DNA from: Farysia itapuensis
Taxonomy: Eukaryota; Basidiomycota; Ustilaginomycetes; Ustilaginales; Ustilaginaceae
Reading direction: 5' to 3'
Length of the DNA: 64,000 nt
Assembly (NCBI GenBank): GCA_023212645.1
Contig: JALBYC010000002.1
Span: 620,001-684,000, forward strand
Every line of letters begins with the position of its first letter. Position 1 is the stretch's first letter. The notes below the pieces were generated by a model. That model had not been told where the DNA came from. It saw only the letters and a list, made by a program, of their open reading frames with translations, and did no database searches. Positions 8,865 through 19,365 of this stretch are shown in pieces. The position numbers were made by a program, and so were the translations under genes.

Positions 8865-10451
8865 TTAGTCGTGGATGCTGGCTACGCTTTTGCGCCGTTT
8901 TGTGTGGCGGGGACTGTCTTCCTCGTGCGACGACGACGACGGTTGTGAAGCTTGTTCGGCGGTGGTGGACGGAGGAGATGCAGGGTTGTGCGACTGCGAT
9001 GGCGGTGATGATGATGCTTGCGATTGATCCGCTAGCGCAGTGGTGGAGGAGAGGGGGTGGATTTGGTGGGTTGGGTTATCCATTTCGTCAACTTGGCCGT
9101 GTGGGATGCCCAAATCAGGGGTGCTGGTGCCGCTTGTTGGAGGACGGGTCGCGTGGGCTGACTCGCTAGTACCGCCGGCGGTGGTATTTGGAGGCATTTC
9201 CTCATCTACCCGTTCTGCAATTGTCGCGCCGCCCTCGCTGCCGCCGCCACCGTTGTCGTCGTCGTTGGATGCAGGTGGCATGTCCTGATCGTCACCACCG
9301 CTGCTGGCAGCTGTAGCTTTTGCAGTGGTGGAGAGCGGTGCACCCATAGAGCCTGTGGAGGGTGAGCGTGCGGGTGGGGTGGAGATGTCGACGAGTTCGC
9401 GCGGGGTTGCGTCAGTGCCCGTGCGGTCAGCGCCTCCGAGTTCGAGGTCGGGGATGTTGTCCGATACGTCCATGTGGTCGCCGTTCGCGCCGGCTGCTGC
9501 ATGCTCGTGCTTCACGAGGAACGGGATGGGGGAGAAGAGCGGGTCGTTTATGGCGGCAGTACGCGGCGGTCGTGTCGTCGCAGCGGTGGTGGTGGGGGTC
9601 ATGGTAGCGTCGGTGTTGGCTGAGGGGGGTAGACCATCGAGACGGTCCATTTCGAGCTCGGTCATCTCAGGGGCTTGCTGACCGTTGCTGTCGGTGTGGC
9701 CGTTGACTGCACGACCACCAACCGGCGCCTGCACAGGACTGATTGGGAACGCATCCCGCGTCGCCGTCACTGCAAGACACCGCTTCATCGCCGCAATCCA
9801 CTTGTGCGGACTCCGGTAAAACTGACCCGGATCCAGCACCAACTCCGCCACACGCTGTATCGTAAACGGCGGCTGGAGGTCGAAATCGTCGAGCATGGAG
9901 AACAGGATCTGACGCTGAACGGCAGTCTGGGCAGGAGAGAGGGACAGAGTGGTGGTGGTAGAGGCGGGTTGACGTTTACTTGCGAAAAAGTTCTGCATGT
10001 CTGCTGGTGGGACGTGTGGCGGTTGAGCTTGATTTGCACTAGGAGGAGGTGTGCCATTTGCACGACCACCCGTGGCGCGCGTCCTAGACGGGGATGCTGG
10101 CTCATCTTCATCATCGACGGCAGTGTGACTGCTCGACGAAGGGACAATGCCGGAAAGATCACTCTCCTCTTCCTGCATAAAAGGTATCAGCGCCGCTGCT
10201 GGATGCAGCAACAGATCCTGAGGCTCGGTCAAATCGTGATCCAGACACTCATTTATACGATACTTGATGGCATCTTTGAGCGTTGGCCAGTCGTATCGAC
10301 GTGAGGAGGAAGCTGCGGAGGAGGAAGAGGGGGACGCGACACTGTCGTCGTAGCAGTACTCGTCTGTGTCGGCAATGTGTCTTAGTTGCTCTGCGTGTGA
10401 GCTGTGCCATGTGAAGCTGGAGCTGATCTCGTGGATCTTGTCGTTGGTCAT
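8865..10451 (-). CDS. Serine/threonine protein phosphatase 4 regulatory subunit 2 (PPP4R2 family)
   Basis: This 528-residue protein would be the core regulatory subunit of PP4, which in yeast (Psy4) and animals directs dephosphorylation of gamma-H2AX and checkpoint proteins in the nucleus. The diagnostic segment is at residues 192-230 (DLQPPFTIQRVAELVLDP, then FYRSPHKWIAAMKRCL), matching the PPP4R2 core. Residues 50-95 form the preceding helical part. The rest is acidic and disordered, with a basic KRRK nuclear-localisation-like motif at the C-terminus. The frame is open 16 codons upstream from a GTG, but the first ATG at 10451 (MTNDKIHEIS) is the natural start. No intron was needed. It converges with the giant repeat gene. 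Confidence 0.85.
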   Translation of the reverse strand: MTNDKIHEISSSFTWHSSHAEQLRHIADTDEYCYDDSVASPSSSSAASSSRRYDWPTLKDAIKYRINECLDHDLTEPQDLLLHPAAALIPFMQEEESDLSGIVPSSSSHTAVDDEDEPASPSRTRATGGRANGTPPPSANQAQPPHVPPADMQNFFASKRQPASTTTTLSLSPAQTAVQRQILFSMLDDFDLQPPFTIQRVAELVLDPGQFYRSPHKWIAAMKRCLAVTATRDAFPISPVQAPVGGRAVNGHTDSNGQQAPEMTELEMDRLDGLPPSANTDATMTPTTTAATTRPPRTAAINDPLFSPIPFLVKHEHAAAGANGDHMDVSDNIPDLELGGADRTGTDATPRELVDISTPPARSPSTGSMGAPLSTTAKATAASSGGDDQDMPPASNDDDNGGGGSEGGATIAERVDEEMPPNTTAGGTSESAHATRPPTSGTSTPDLGIPHGQVDEMDNPTHQIHPLSSTTALADQSQASSSPPSQSHNPASPPSTTAEQASQPSSSSHEEDSPRHTKRRKSVASIHD

Positions 10452-10636
10452 GGCGGAGTGGTGATAGTTTGAACGTCGGATGTCGGCGTCTTTCTCCACG
10501 CTCTTTTTTTGACATTTTTGGGCTCAACTTTTGCAAAATTCTCATCCCTCAAGTTCAGCAGTTCTATCGGCCGTAAGGTGTCAATGCAATTTGTGATTAG
10601 GTGGGATTGGCACAGATAGATGGTAGCAGTAATCGT

Positions 10637-13069
10637 CTAGATTAGCACGACCGACTGTCGGAGGTCTCTGGACGAAGCGCCAATGACAATTTTGTACTTG
10701 CCCTCGGGCTGCAGCCATTGCGAATCGACTTCGGACCAGGTCGAGACATCGTAGTGTGAGAGAGCAAATTTGACTTCAACCGTGTCACCACTCTTGACCC
10801 ATTGTCGGCCAAAGTTACGAAGCACCTTGGGTGGTTCACCCGCTGAATTGGGGTACTCGAGATATGCTTGCCACACTTCATGACCGTCCGTGTAGCCAGT
10901 GTTTGTCAGCGAAAATGTCACTTCGTATTTCGGCTTAAAGAGCCAGTCTGGCAGACCTGTCGACGCGTTCGAGTTCCCCCACCAGCTGTTGTCTACCTCG
11001 CAAAGGCGTTGCGTCCAGGTGCCAGAGTATGCAAATGTCGTGTACGATAGACCAAAGCCGAACTCGTAGCGTGGCGTGATGTTCTTGCTGTCAAAGTGTC
11101 GGTAATCGATGTTAAGAGCCTCGGTATAATTGATCTGAGGGGTGACCGTGTCGTTGTAGTAAAGTACATCGGCAGCGTAGTCTGTGCGGTTCTTGCCAAT
11201 GGTATAGGGCAGTCGACCACTTGGATTGTAATCACCGTACAGCACATCTACGAGAGCGCGACCACTCTCACTACCAGGCAGGTTGGCCCAAACGATGGCC
11301 GTCACGTTGGGATTGTCGGCAAAGCTCTCCATGTTGACGGCGCCAACAGAATGAATAACAACAATGGTGTTGTTGTTGACCGCAGTGACGTTACTGATGA
11401 GTTGCTCGCCATTGTTCCAAAGCGTGAGATTGTTGCGGTCGCCCTCGTTGTGGTCAACAACAATGTAGCCCTCACCGCTGTCGGCACTTACAAAGACCAG
11501 AGCAACATCCGTCATGTTAGAGATCTTGACACTCTGGGCATAGTTGTAGTCGTCAAAGTTCCACTGGAAGTCGGTTCGGTCTTGACGTGCCCGGTACTGC
11601 AGAGCCTCGTAAGGCGAGAAGAAATAGGAGAACTCGTTGGACCCGGATCCCCAACCTTGACCCAAGGTTCCATACGGATAACCTCCACGATCCGCAAAGT
11701 AATTCGCTCCTTGGTACAGAGGACCTGCATCTGAGCCGACAACAGCCATGTTACGTGGCTTGCACAGTGGCAGAGCACCGTTTGTGTTCTTCAGCAGGAC
11801 AGTGCCTGCACGGGCAACGTGGCGGGCCACCGTGTCGTGGTCAGCGGTGGCGTCAACGTGTGCGTTGGTCGCAGGATCTTTGGCGTCGAAAAAGTTAAAG
11901 TTGGGCTCAGGGTAGCCCTGATTCTGGCCGAGCAGGAACCATCCGGACAAGATACGGGTAGCCATATCATCCAAACGTGTTTCAGCGACCGAGCCATTGG
12001 TGACTGCGGTGGTGAGGTTGCCACCCCAAAGCGAACCGGTCTGACGGGTACAGCATGTAACGTCTCCTGGCATAGTCATGTCCATGCCCGCATTGGCTGT
12101 GGCCACACCGGCGTGTTGGGCTCCCCAGTCCGACACGACAAACCCAGGGAATTGCATCTCCGTCTTGAGACGGTCGTTGAGTAGCTCCGAGTTCTGACAA
12201 GCCCATGAATTGTTGTTGAGGTTGTACGAACACATGACCGAGGCAGCGCCGGCTTGGATCCCACGAAGGAAGGGATGTTGGTAGATCTCTCGTTCGGTAC
12301 GACCATCGACGTTAGAGCTACCTTCGTTTCGGAAGTGTTCCTGCTCATTGTTGATGTAATGCTTGAGCGTTGCTTGGACTCCAGCGTCTTGCGCTCCAAG
12401 GACCGAGTAGTAGGAGCCCTCACCATTCAGGTATGGATCGCCTCCGAATCCTTCCCACGCTCTGCCGGCCTCGGGAGTTCGGGCGAGGTTCATCATGGGC
12501 CCAAGCCAGATGTTGGCGCCTTTGGTCTTGAACTCTTCTCCAAGCGCATACGCACGTGCGTAGATCAGATCGCGGTCGAATGTTGCGGCAGCGGTTACGG
12601 CGTCAGGGAAAGAAGTGATGCGGTCAGCGCCTCGGACACCGGCAGGACCATCCATGAGGCAGAGTCCCGGAAATCCGACTCGAGGGATGGGTGAGATGTT
12701 GCCGACACATTGGCCTCTTGTCCAGCCCGCCCCAGTGGTGAGGATTACCTTTTCAGTCTGGTTGAATTGCTGCAAGTATTCCCGAGCTTGGCCAATGGCA
12801 TCTTTCCATTTTTGACTGATACCTTGCGTCTGTGGTGTTGGGTAGTAGGGAGGCGAATAAGGCAAGGAATCGTTCCCTTCAAACGGCACTGGTGTCACAG
12901 TTTGATAACCGGGCCCATTCTGCTCAGCACCGCCGATTCCCTGTTGGCGTGCACGCAAATAATGGCCGTTGTCATCGTCAAAAAGTTGCCTGTAATTGGC
13001 CCCCGGAGTGACAAGCGCGGATCCTGACGCAGCAAATGCCAAAGCGACCCACGGTGACAACTTCATCAT
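10637..13069 (-). CDS. Secreted GH3 beta-glucosidase
   Basis: This 810-residue protein hydrolyses terminal beta-D-glucosyl residues (cellobiose or other beta-glucosides) outside the cell. It starts MMKLSPWVALAFAASGSA, a signal peptide of about 19 residues. The GH3 N-terminal barrel includes GFPGLCLMDGPAGVR, the KHYINNEQE motif, and the nucleophile Asp314 in VVSDWGAQHAG. A C-terminal GH3 sandwich and fibronectin-III-like domain follow (FGFGLSYTTFAYS, then an end near VVLI). Length and order of motifs are those of a complete fungal GH3 enzyme. There are many N-x-S/T sites. The substrate cannot be read from sequence. A TATA-like element lies about 50 bp upstream. Confidence 0.93.
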   Translation of the reverse strand: MMKLSPWVALAFAASGSALVTPGANYRQLFDDDNGHYLRARQQGIGGAEQNGPGYQTVTPVPFEGNDSLPYSPPYYPTPQTQGISQKWKDAIGQAREYLQQFNQTEKVILTTGAGWTRGQCVGNISPIPRVGFPGLCLMDGPAGVRGADRITSFPDAVTAAATFDRDLIYARAYALGEEFKTKGANIWLGPMMNLARTPEAGRAWEGFGGDPYLNGEGSYYSVLGAQDAGVQATLKHYINNEQEHFRNEGSSNVDGRTEREIYQHPFLRGIQAGAASVMCSYNLNNNSWACQNSELLNDRLKTEMQFPGFVVSDWGAQHAGVATANAGMDMTMPGDVTCCTRQTGSLWGGNLTTAVTNGSVAETRLDDMATRILSGWFLLGQNQGYPEPNFNFFDAKDPATNAHVDATADHDTVARHVARAGTVLLKNTNGALPLCKPRNMAVVGSDAGPLYQGANYFADRGGYPYGTLGQGWGSGSNEFSYFFSPYEALQYRARQDRTDFQWNFDDYNYAQSVKISNMTDVALVFVSADSGEGYIVVDHNEGDRNNLTLWNNGEQLISNVTAVNNNTIVVIHSVGAVNMESFADNPNVTAIVWANLPGSESGRALVDVLYGDYNPSGRLPYTIGKNRTDYAADVLYYNDTVTPQINYTEALNIDYRHFDSKNITPRYEFGFGLSYTTFAYSGTWTQRLCEVDNSWWGNSNASTGLPDWLFKPKYEVTFSLTNTGYTDGHEVWQAYLEYPNSAGEPPKVLRNFGRQWVKSGDTVEVKFALSHYDVSTWSEVDSQWLQPEGKYKIVIGASSRDLRQSVVLI

Positions 13070-13978
13070 GTAAGCAATGCCTGAGAGTGTGGGGAGGCCA
13101 TGACGGTAGCAAGACGTACTTTATAAAAGAATCAAAGTTTAGCCACCCGCACGATGAGCTGTTGCGGAAATGACGTTACCGAACAGGCGCTTAGCGACAG
13201 AGTTAGCCGAAGAGGAGGGGCAGGTTTAGGAGTCACAGAGTGGGGGGAAGAGAGGCGAGAACAAAAGGAAGGCATCGTCTTCGGCTAGCAGAGCGCTCCG
13301 AGCTTCTACCCTTCTTAGGCGATCTCGCGGACAATTGCAATCCAAGCTCGCTTCCATGCGTGTGACTTTGACCTCGCCGGTCTCGTCAAGCAGAAGACAG
13401 AAAAAGCATTGTGGTCCGCGACCTCTCACACCCGAGCAAGCACAATGACAATATGTCAGCGGGTCTTTGTCCGGAACGCCTTCTCCAAAAGGCCGGGCAG
13501 TTCGCCGTGAACGGGCGCGGACGCGACGGTGATGCGAACCACAAATCACAAGATATGGCCGAGCTCGGTGGTGATCTTAGACGCCGACCGGAGAGATCTT
13601 TTTATACTGGTAGTCACTGACCCTCACTTTGCTGCATCTCGACCTCCTTTCTCCTGTTGGCGTCCAGTCTAGTTGTGACGCTGCTGTCATTCCAGTTGTC
13701 CACGTCGTACAGCGAACCGTGTCGCATCCCTGCAGCTCTGCAGCTCTCGACTTCTTGAGTCGTAATATCGTGGTCTAACAACGTGAGGTGAAGAAATGCT
13801 TGCAATCTTACACAACTGGAAAAGAAAAAAAAAGCTAAAATGTGGTGGACGCAGGTCGGAGCTGTGATTGTCGACGTTCGACTTCTTCTTATCGTCTTGC
13901 CAACCTACATCACATTGTGATTGTGATTGCTTGGCAGGTCGACTCAGCCATCGTTTGAGCTGATGACCTGCGCAAGTC
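13070..13978. other. Intergenic region between divergent GH3 and arrestin genes
   Basis: About 900 bp containing the TATA-like element above and an A-rich run near 13825. Short open frames on both strands have no family features and no coding look. I see no RNA gene. It most likely holds the two promoters. Confidence 0.5.
13120..13126 (-). promoter_or_regulatory. TATA-like element upstream of the GH3 gene
   Basis: Read on the minus strand this is TATAAA, about 51 nt before the ATG at 13069, a position usual for an inducible fungal promoter. No transcription data support it. Confidence 0.4.
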
Positions 13979-16882
13979 ATGTTCTCCACCTTCTTCCAAC
14001 CATGCGAACTCAAGCTGCATCTCTTGCAGAATGCCGTCTTTCTTCATCCTCCCAATCGACCGTTGCCAGAAAACCATGATCGTCCACCCATGGCAAACGA
14101 TGAAATCGTTCGCGGTCTGGTGGAGCTGTATGTGCCGTCTACCCGGCACATTTCCGGCATTCGTGTCCGCATGAAGGCTGTCCAAACGGTCGCCATTCTC
14201 GACCCAAGCGCTGGGCTCACACCAGTCAGTTGGGAGGACTCGACCATCCTCGAGAAAGTTGTCGAGATCGGCATTCAGTCTGACAAGCACAACCACCACC
14301 ATCTGCTCGCTTTCAACCAGCGTTCAGCTTCTACGGGACCCTCTCATCCGTCTTCGGCGTCTGGCGCGCCTAGAGGCCGTAGCATAGCAGCTCCTGAACG
14401 TTCCGGCCGATCGGGTTCCTCATTCGGTCGACGTCCAGCCAGTCCTGGTGGCAGCATCCCTGCTTCCATGGCCAGAGCAGTCTCCAGAGGACGTCGTCTA
14501 GCTTCCGGAATGGGACGTATCAGTCACAGTCCTTCACCGTCCAACAGTAGATCGAACAGTCGTGCAGCTTCTCCCACTCCGCCTTCCACATCTGAGCGTG
14601 GTCGATCGACTGCAACACGTGGTCCCCCGTCCTATGCTCTGGCCATCAGCGCAACTTCCAATCCCAACAGTAGTGGCGAGCCTACTCCAGGAACAACAGA
14701 TACTGAGCAAGAGGTTACCGACCACAGTCTCCCAGTCAGCTCTGCTGCAACCCCCCAGCTGTCACGCCGCCAAAGTCTAGCTGCTACAAGATCGCCCAAC
14801 GAAGAGCGAGGCCAGCCGCCGTTGTACGAAACCCCTAATTCGTCCAACACCGACTCCGACCTTGCCGCTCACTTGCGACAATCTCTCGCTACGCACGAAC
14901 GAAACGATCGACGTAGCGCAAGCGCTGCTCCAGCTGCCGCTACTTCCACCACCACCGCCGCCGCCTCCCTGCAGCATCTTCGAGACGAAGAGAGGCAAAA
15001 GCAAAAGTCTCGAAGCTCATCCATCGGCTTCTTTGCTTCTCGAAAGGCTCGAAGCAAGAGCAGAGCCCCCGTTTCAATGGGTGTAGGCAATCATGGAACA
15101 GAGCTCGACCAGGTCAACGAAGAGAACGCTCGTGGTCGCAGAGGCATTGGTCCTCGTCAGGCTTCAGACCCTCAAACTCCTAGTGGCCCTGTGGTCACCT
15201 CACCAGGCAGCGAAGGCGAGAGTGGATGGATCTCTGAGCCGAACCAGGATGGCCTGGAATTGCAGAAAGGCGTGCATGGCTTCGAATTTGCTTTCATGAT
15301 CCCATGCGATGCTGCGCCATACGAGCGATCCCCCTACGGACGCGTCCGATACATCATCAAAGCCACAGCAATTGGAGCTGGCCGAGCCAAGTCCAACGTA
15401 GAATGCTGGCGAGACTTGTATCCCATGGTCAATCCTTCTCCAGACAGCGGCCCAACGCCATTGACAGTCCTGTACAACGACATGCATCCCACCGTCGGCC
15501 TTGTTTCCATCGCATGCACATCCAACAACACTTCTGTCGGTGGCATTTTCAACATTGACATCAACTCACCCAATCCGCCCGTCGACCTGATCGTCTACCT
15601 TGTCCGTGTTTCACTCGAGACTACGATCGAGCTGCACACCAAACGCAAGGGAAAGCAGACCGTGCCAGTTCAGCGCCACAAGATGTTTGAGAAAGGTTGG
15701 GTGCCGCCCAAAAACAACGATGGGTCTCACGGCGATGGCAAAAAGACCGACGGATTCGTTCGTAACCCGGGAACAGATCACGCGTGGACCGTACAGGGTA
15801 TTGCCAGGATGCCAGACGATAATGTCATCCGCGCTTCTACGGTGCCCGCATCGAAAGCGAGTATCTGCTTCAGCCATGTGATGGTGGTCGAGATCGTCCA
15901 CAGCAGATTACCTGCGGGTAGCACGGCGGTCACGCCGGAAGAACAGGCCAAGGAACGGCGATTGAAAGTCTTTGCTCTACGACAGCCTGTGCTGGTACCT
16001 TCGTGTTGCTGCGCGTACGACGCCGTGACACTCCCAGCTTACACCCCCAAGCCCGACCCTACGGATCGACCTATTGACATGCCGTACAATCTGTCGAGCT
16101 TCGGGTACCATCCGCCGCAGGGCGAAGGCTCATCCTCTGCTGCTGCAGCTTCCGCGTCAGCCGGCGGTGGCTCTGTCGCCTTTCCCTCCTCGACGACGAC
16201 GAATGGACATGGACCTGTGCCGAGCACAGCGACGCCGGTGCATGGACAGTCGCAGCTCTTCTGTGTATGCGGCATGTCGTTGCAAGACTTGAGCGCACAG
16301 GAGCGGGCATTGATGCCGACTGCGCCCCTGGACGCACGCGCAGGCGAGCTCTTCCGCCATCAGGGCAAGATCGGCGAACTCCCACCGCGTCTGGACGCTA
16401 CTCGACGACGAAGTCCTTCGACATCGTCGTCTGTCAGTGGTGCTGGGATTGTCGCCAGTCTCAAGGGACGACGACGGTCGTCATCCAGCACGCGCACCAC
16501 CACGTCTGGCGCAGCAGCAGCAGCCGGGCTGGAGCGTCGACAGAGTATCACCGCCAGTATTCAGGGTCGATCGCCATCAATTGCCTCGGCGTTTCGCGCA
16601 CGCAGGCCGAGCAATTCCAGCACAACGGCCGGTGCACCACCCCTCCCCGCTGACGGCGCCGCACTCTACACGGGCGGAAACACGTTCACCCGCGCCGACA
16701 GCGCGTCCCGATCCTCAGTCATCAGCCGTTCTGCAAACAACGCAAACCCCAGCGGCAGCACTGCAGCTCCCCACCACACGCGCTCCACATCCACATCCTC
16801 CAGACCCATCCCTCCATCCACCACCACCACCACCACCACCACCACGTCGTCCAACTCCATCCCTGAAGAATACCTCAAGTAA
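13979..16882 (+). CDS. Alpha-arrestin (ART-type trafficking adaptor)
   Basis: This 967-residue protein should recruit a Rsp5-type ubiquitin ligase to plasma-membrane transporters for endocytosis. The arrestin N fold starts at once (ELKLHLLQNAVFLHP, then VRGLVELYVPSTRHISGIRVRMK, residues about 8-75). A Ser/Pro/Arg-rich insert of about 300 residues interrupts it, and the fold resumes with HGFEFAFMIPCDAAPYERSP (near 425) and an arrestin-C region up to about 680. An LPAY(T/P) motif after the fold (encoded near 16035) is a candidate variant PY ligase-binding motif. The tail is low-complexity Ser/Thr/Arg with a (CCA)n-coded Thr run. Large inserts are common in fungal arrestins. The start is the first ATG. 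Confidence 0.85.
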   Translation: MFSTFFQPCELKLHLLQNAVFLHPPNRPLPENHDRPPMANDEIVRGLVELYVPSTRHISGIRVRMKAVQTVAILDPSAGLTPVSWEDSTILEKVVEIGIQSDKHNHHHLLAFNQRSASTGPSHPSSASGAPRGRSIAAPERSGRSGSSFGRRPASPGGSIPASMARAVSRGRRLASGMGRISHSPSPSNSRSNSRAASPTPPSTSERGRSTATRGPPSYALAISATSNPNSSGEPTPGTTDTEQEVTDHSLPVSSAATPQLSRRQSLAATRSPNEERGQPPLYETPNSSNTDSDLAAHLRQSLATHERNDRRSASAAPAAATSTTTAAASLQHLRDEERQKQKSRSSSIGFFASRKARSKSRAPVSMGVGNHGTELDQVNEENARGRRGIGPRQASDPQTPSGPVVTSPGSEGESGWISEPNQDGLELQKGVHGFEFAFMIPCDAAPYERSPYGRVRYIIKATAIGAGRAKSNVECWRDLYPMVNPSPDSGPTPLTVLYNDMHPTVGLVSIACTSNNTSVGGIFNIDINSPNPPVDLIVYLVRVSLETTIELHTKRKGKQTVPVQRHKMFEKGWVPPKNNDGSHGDGKKTDGFVRNPGTDHAWTVQGIARMPDDNVIRASTVPASKASICFSHVMVVEIVHSRLPAGSTAVTPEEQAKERRLKVFALRQPVLVPSCCCAYDAVTLPAYTPKPDPTDRPIDMPYNLSSFGYHPPQGEGSSSAAAASASAGGGSVAFPSSTTTNGHGPVPSTATPVHGQSQLFCVCGMSLQDLSAQERALMPTAPLDARAGELFRHQGKIGELPPRLDATRRRSPSTSSSVSGAGIVASLKGRRRSSSSTRTTTSGAAAAAGLERRQSITASIQGRSPSIASAFRARRPSNSSTTAGAPPLPADGAALYTGGNTFTRADSASRSSVISRSANNANPSGSTAAPHHTRSTSTSSRPIPPSTTTTTTTTTSSNSIPEEYLK

Positions 16883-16946
16883 AAAAAGGTCCAAAATTCT
16901 CTCACACACGCAGTTAAACCACGCACACACTCTTTGTAGGTCTAGT

Positions 16947-17032
16947 CGCACGCGCGCGCGCGCGCTCCAGTTGTCAGCTTGAAATGCAGTTTTAGGCCAT
17001 GTCGACCCGCGTGTGTGTGTATGTGTATGTGT
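16947..17032. other. Paired alternating purine-pyrimidine tracts
   Basis: A CG/CA alternation at 16947-16965 (19 bp) and a CG/GT/AT alternation at 17008-17032 (25 bp) lie between the converging arrestin and Air-type genes. Both are Z-DNA-prone in form. Confidence 0.6.
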
Positions 17033-17072
17033 CGATTGTGGAAGCATTGTGCCCGCGAGTGGAGGAGGGGTT

Positions 17073-19166
17073 TCATGAGAAGTATCCACCGCGGTACTTG
17101 CTGCTATTAGCGGGGGTGTTGGCGTTGGCGTTGGTGGTGTTGGCACGAGCGCGGTTGGATTTTGGCGCCGTCGTCGTTGTCGTCGTCGTTGTGGCTGGAG
17201 GTTGTTGGCGGTTCTTTTTAGGGTGGCGGGGTTTGATGCTATCTGGGCCTTTTTTCGAGGCTGTGGAGCTGGACGAGTGCGGCGATTTTTTAGCGCGATG
17301 CGACGGGGACAGGGCGTCGTTCTTGTTCGAGCCGGACGGGGTGGCTACAGTGTCGTTCTGCGCGGAGTTCGTGGGTTTCGCTTTGGTCTTTGTCGACTTC
17401 GTCTTTGAGCCAGCGGTGGCGGGCTGCTTTGCTTTCTTCTTGTCCTTTGCTTTGAGTTTCTTGATCTCGCGGTTGATGCGGCGTTCGGCTTTGGTCAATT
17501 TGGGCTCGCGTGGTTTCGCTTTGCCCTTCTTGTTGTTATTGTTGTTGTTGTTCTCGCTGGGGGGGTTGTCTGCTGTTTTGGTACCAGTGTTGGTGTGACG
17601 CGTGGCTTCGATGCGGGCGCGTTTGACAAAGTAGCTTCGGATCGAGCCATCGCGCTCTCGTTCAGCCAGCCATTCTCGGAAGAGATGCTCCGGCAGTGGC
17701 GGCATTCCTTTTCGTGCTTCCCGTGGGGTTAAATACCCGCCGTCCTTGTAGACCGCTTTCACCCTGCCGAACCAGCGGAAATCCTGGCCGTCGACACTGT
17801 TATCATCATCATCGTCGTCGTCGTTGTTGTTGTCCTCGTGGGATGCAGGTGGGGCAGTTCGGGGGGAGGAATCACGATCTGTTCCGCCAGCCATACGTGC
17901 TTTGAGACTGGACTGGGGCGGCTTGGATTTGGCCCTTGCAGTCCCCGCGATGTGCATCACAGCGTCAGTGCCCACATTGAAGGTAAATTGCGACGAGGAC
18001 GATGAGAATCCAGTGCGGGTTGGTGCGTCCGGAAGTTGACGCGCAAAGGGCCCCCATCGCGATACAAATTCGGAAAAAGCGGTGGGCTCGCCGTTGGTGC
18101 GCGTGGGATTGGTGCGCGGTTCAGGACAGTCGTCACCCCAATGGTTACTGGACGCTGAGCAGTTGTAACACCAGCGGACTACGGGATCCCAGGGCGCTGC
18201 TTGCTTCATGGGTGGCACGGACGGTTCGCCATGCCGACAGAACTCGTCTTCCAGATCAGACACTTCTTCCGGATCTGGCTCGACGTTGTGTAGTGGATTG
18301 GCGTCTCTTGATCCCATTCGCGCTCGTTTCTGCGCGCGGAAGAAGAGTTTAGCACGATGTCGGTCGTAGTCCTGGACGTGGTTGTATGCGTAGAGACGCC
18401 AGAGGGTTGGGCAGAGAGCTTTGACGTGGTTCCAGGAGCCGCAACGTTGGCATTCCTGGTTGCGACCTCCGCCGGCGCGGCGTGGGTGCGGGCAGGAGCG
18501 GGTTTGATGACCCATCCCACCGCAGCGGAAGCAGCTGGTTGACATGGGGCATGCGCGGGTTGGATGTTCGTCCATAGCACCACAGGCGAGACAGTGTTGG
18601 TGTGGACAGTGACGTCGATCGTGACCCAGCTCGCCACACGCCGTACACTGCTCCTTCGCCCGTCGCTCCGCTTTCTCCTCGGCGCCGTAGTAGCGATTGG
18701 CAGTACTCGGGTCCTGGTCTAGCTGCTCGTAGTCGCCCAGATCATCCTCCAGCTCATCCACATCGTTCGAAGCGTGGGTGACGGCTTCTTGGGTCCCCGA
18801 GGGCGTGCCAGACCCTTGCCCCTCAGCAGCTTTGATAACAGCAACATGACTCGGCAGTAAAAGGCCGTTCTCAACGTGCGTGCTTTGCTCTTGTGCTCGC
18901 GCCTCTTCTCGAAGTGCAACTTCCAGGTCCACCGTCATATCGCCCACAGTGTCAAAGACAAAGCTCGCCTCGGCATCGTCGTTTTCCGCAACCTCTCCAT
19001 CCTCCCATGACTCTGACGCCGCAGAAGGCGATCTGTGATTCGTCGTTGGCGAGCCCTCGTTGCGCTCTGGTGAGGACGACGCCGCTGTATTATGCTGTTG
19101 TGACTCGGTCTGGGCTTGCTCGACTGTAGACAATGCGGCGCTTTGTGCAAGCGCAGTCACGTCCAT
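17073..19166 (-). CDS. Air1/Air2-type zinc-knuckle protein, TRAMP complex subunit
   Basis: This 697-residue protein is the RNA-binding subunit that, in yeast, joins the Trf4/5 poly(A) polymerase and Mtr4 helicase to mark nuclear RNA for the exosome. Five zinc knuckles are visible: residues 174-187, 192-206, 212-225, 239-252 and 333-347. The second and fifth have one extra residue before the His. After knuckle four comes LWRLYAY (255-261), matching the IWRxY motif typical of Air proteins. The N-terminus is acidic; the C-terminus is long, Lys/Ser/Asn-rich and longer than in yeast. The frame continues 15 codons upstream to a TTG, but the first ATG is at 19166. It converges with the arrestin gene. 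Confidence 0.88.
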   Translation of the reverse strand: MDVTALAQSAALSTVEQAQTESQQHNTAASSSPERNEGSPTTNHRSPSAASESWEDGEVAENDDAEASFVFDTVGDMTVDLEVALREEARAQEQSTHVENGLLLPSHVAVIKAAEGQGSGTPSGTQEAVTHASNDVDELEDDLGDYEQLDQDPSTANRYYGAEEKAERRAKEQCTACGELGHDRRHCPHQHCLACGAMDEHPTRACPMSTSCFRCGGMGHQTRSCPHPRRAGGGRNQECQRCGSWNHVKALCPTLWRLYAYNHVQDYDRHRAKLFFRAQKRARMGSRDANPLHNVEPDPEEVSDLEDEFCRHGEPSVPPMKQAAPWDPVVRWCYNCSASSNHWGDDCPEPRTNPTRTNGEPTAFSEFVSRWGPFARQLPDAPTRTGFSSSSSQFTFNVGTDAVMHIAGTARAKSKPPQSSLKARMAGGTDRDSSPRTAPPASHEDNNNDDDDDDDNSVDGQDFRWFGRVKAVYKDGGYLTPREARKGMPPLPEHLFREWLAERERDGSIRSYFVKRARIEATRHTNTGTKTADNPPSENNNNNNNKKGKAKPREPKLTKAERRINREIKKLKAKDKKKAKQPATAGSKTKSTKTKAKPTNSAQNDTVATPSGSNKNDALSPSHRAKKSPHSSSSTASKKGPDSIKPRHPKKNRQQPPATTTTTTTTAPKSNRARANTTNANANTPANSSKYRGGYFS

Positions 19167-19365
19167 CTTGGCGTTGGGTGAACCTCTCAAGATCCCTGGT
19201 GCATCGTGCAATTCACCACTTGGATGACTTCAGAGCCGTACATACATCTTCCGGCAAAGAAAAAGAAAAAGAAAAATGTCAAAAATTCCGGATTTCGCAC
19301 GTCACTCAAAGCAGAGGGTATATCGGTGTGAAATTGGGCTAAAGAAAAAGGGAGCGCGGAATGCT

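Noticed and set aside
8821..8870. G-rich stretch near the PP4R2 stop as a G-quadruplex
   Set aside because: Has only two clear G-runs split by one A; too few for a confident four-run quadruplex.
13226..13549. 107-codon minus-strand frame upstream of GH3
   Set aside because: Arg/Cys-rich product without domain, in a promoter-type spacer; no splice or conservation evidence.
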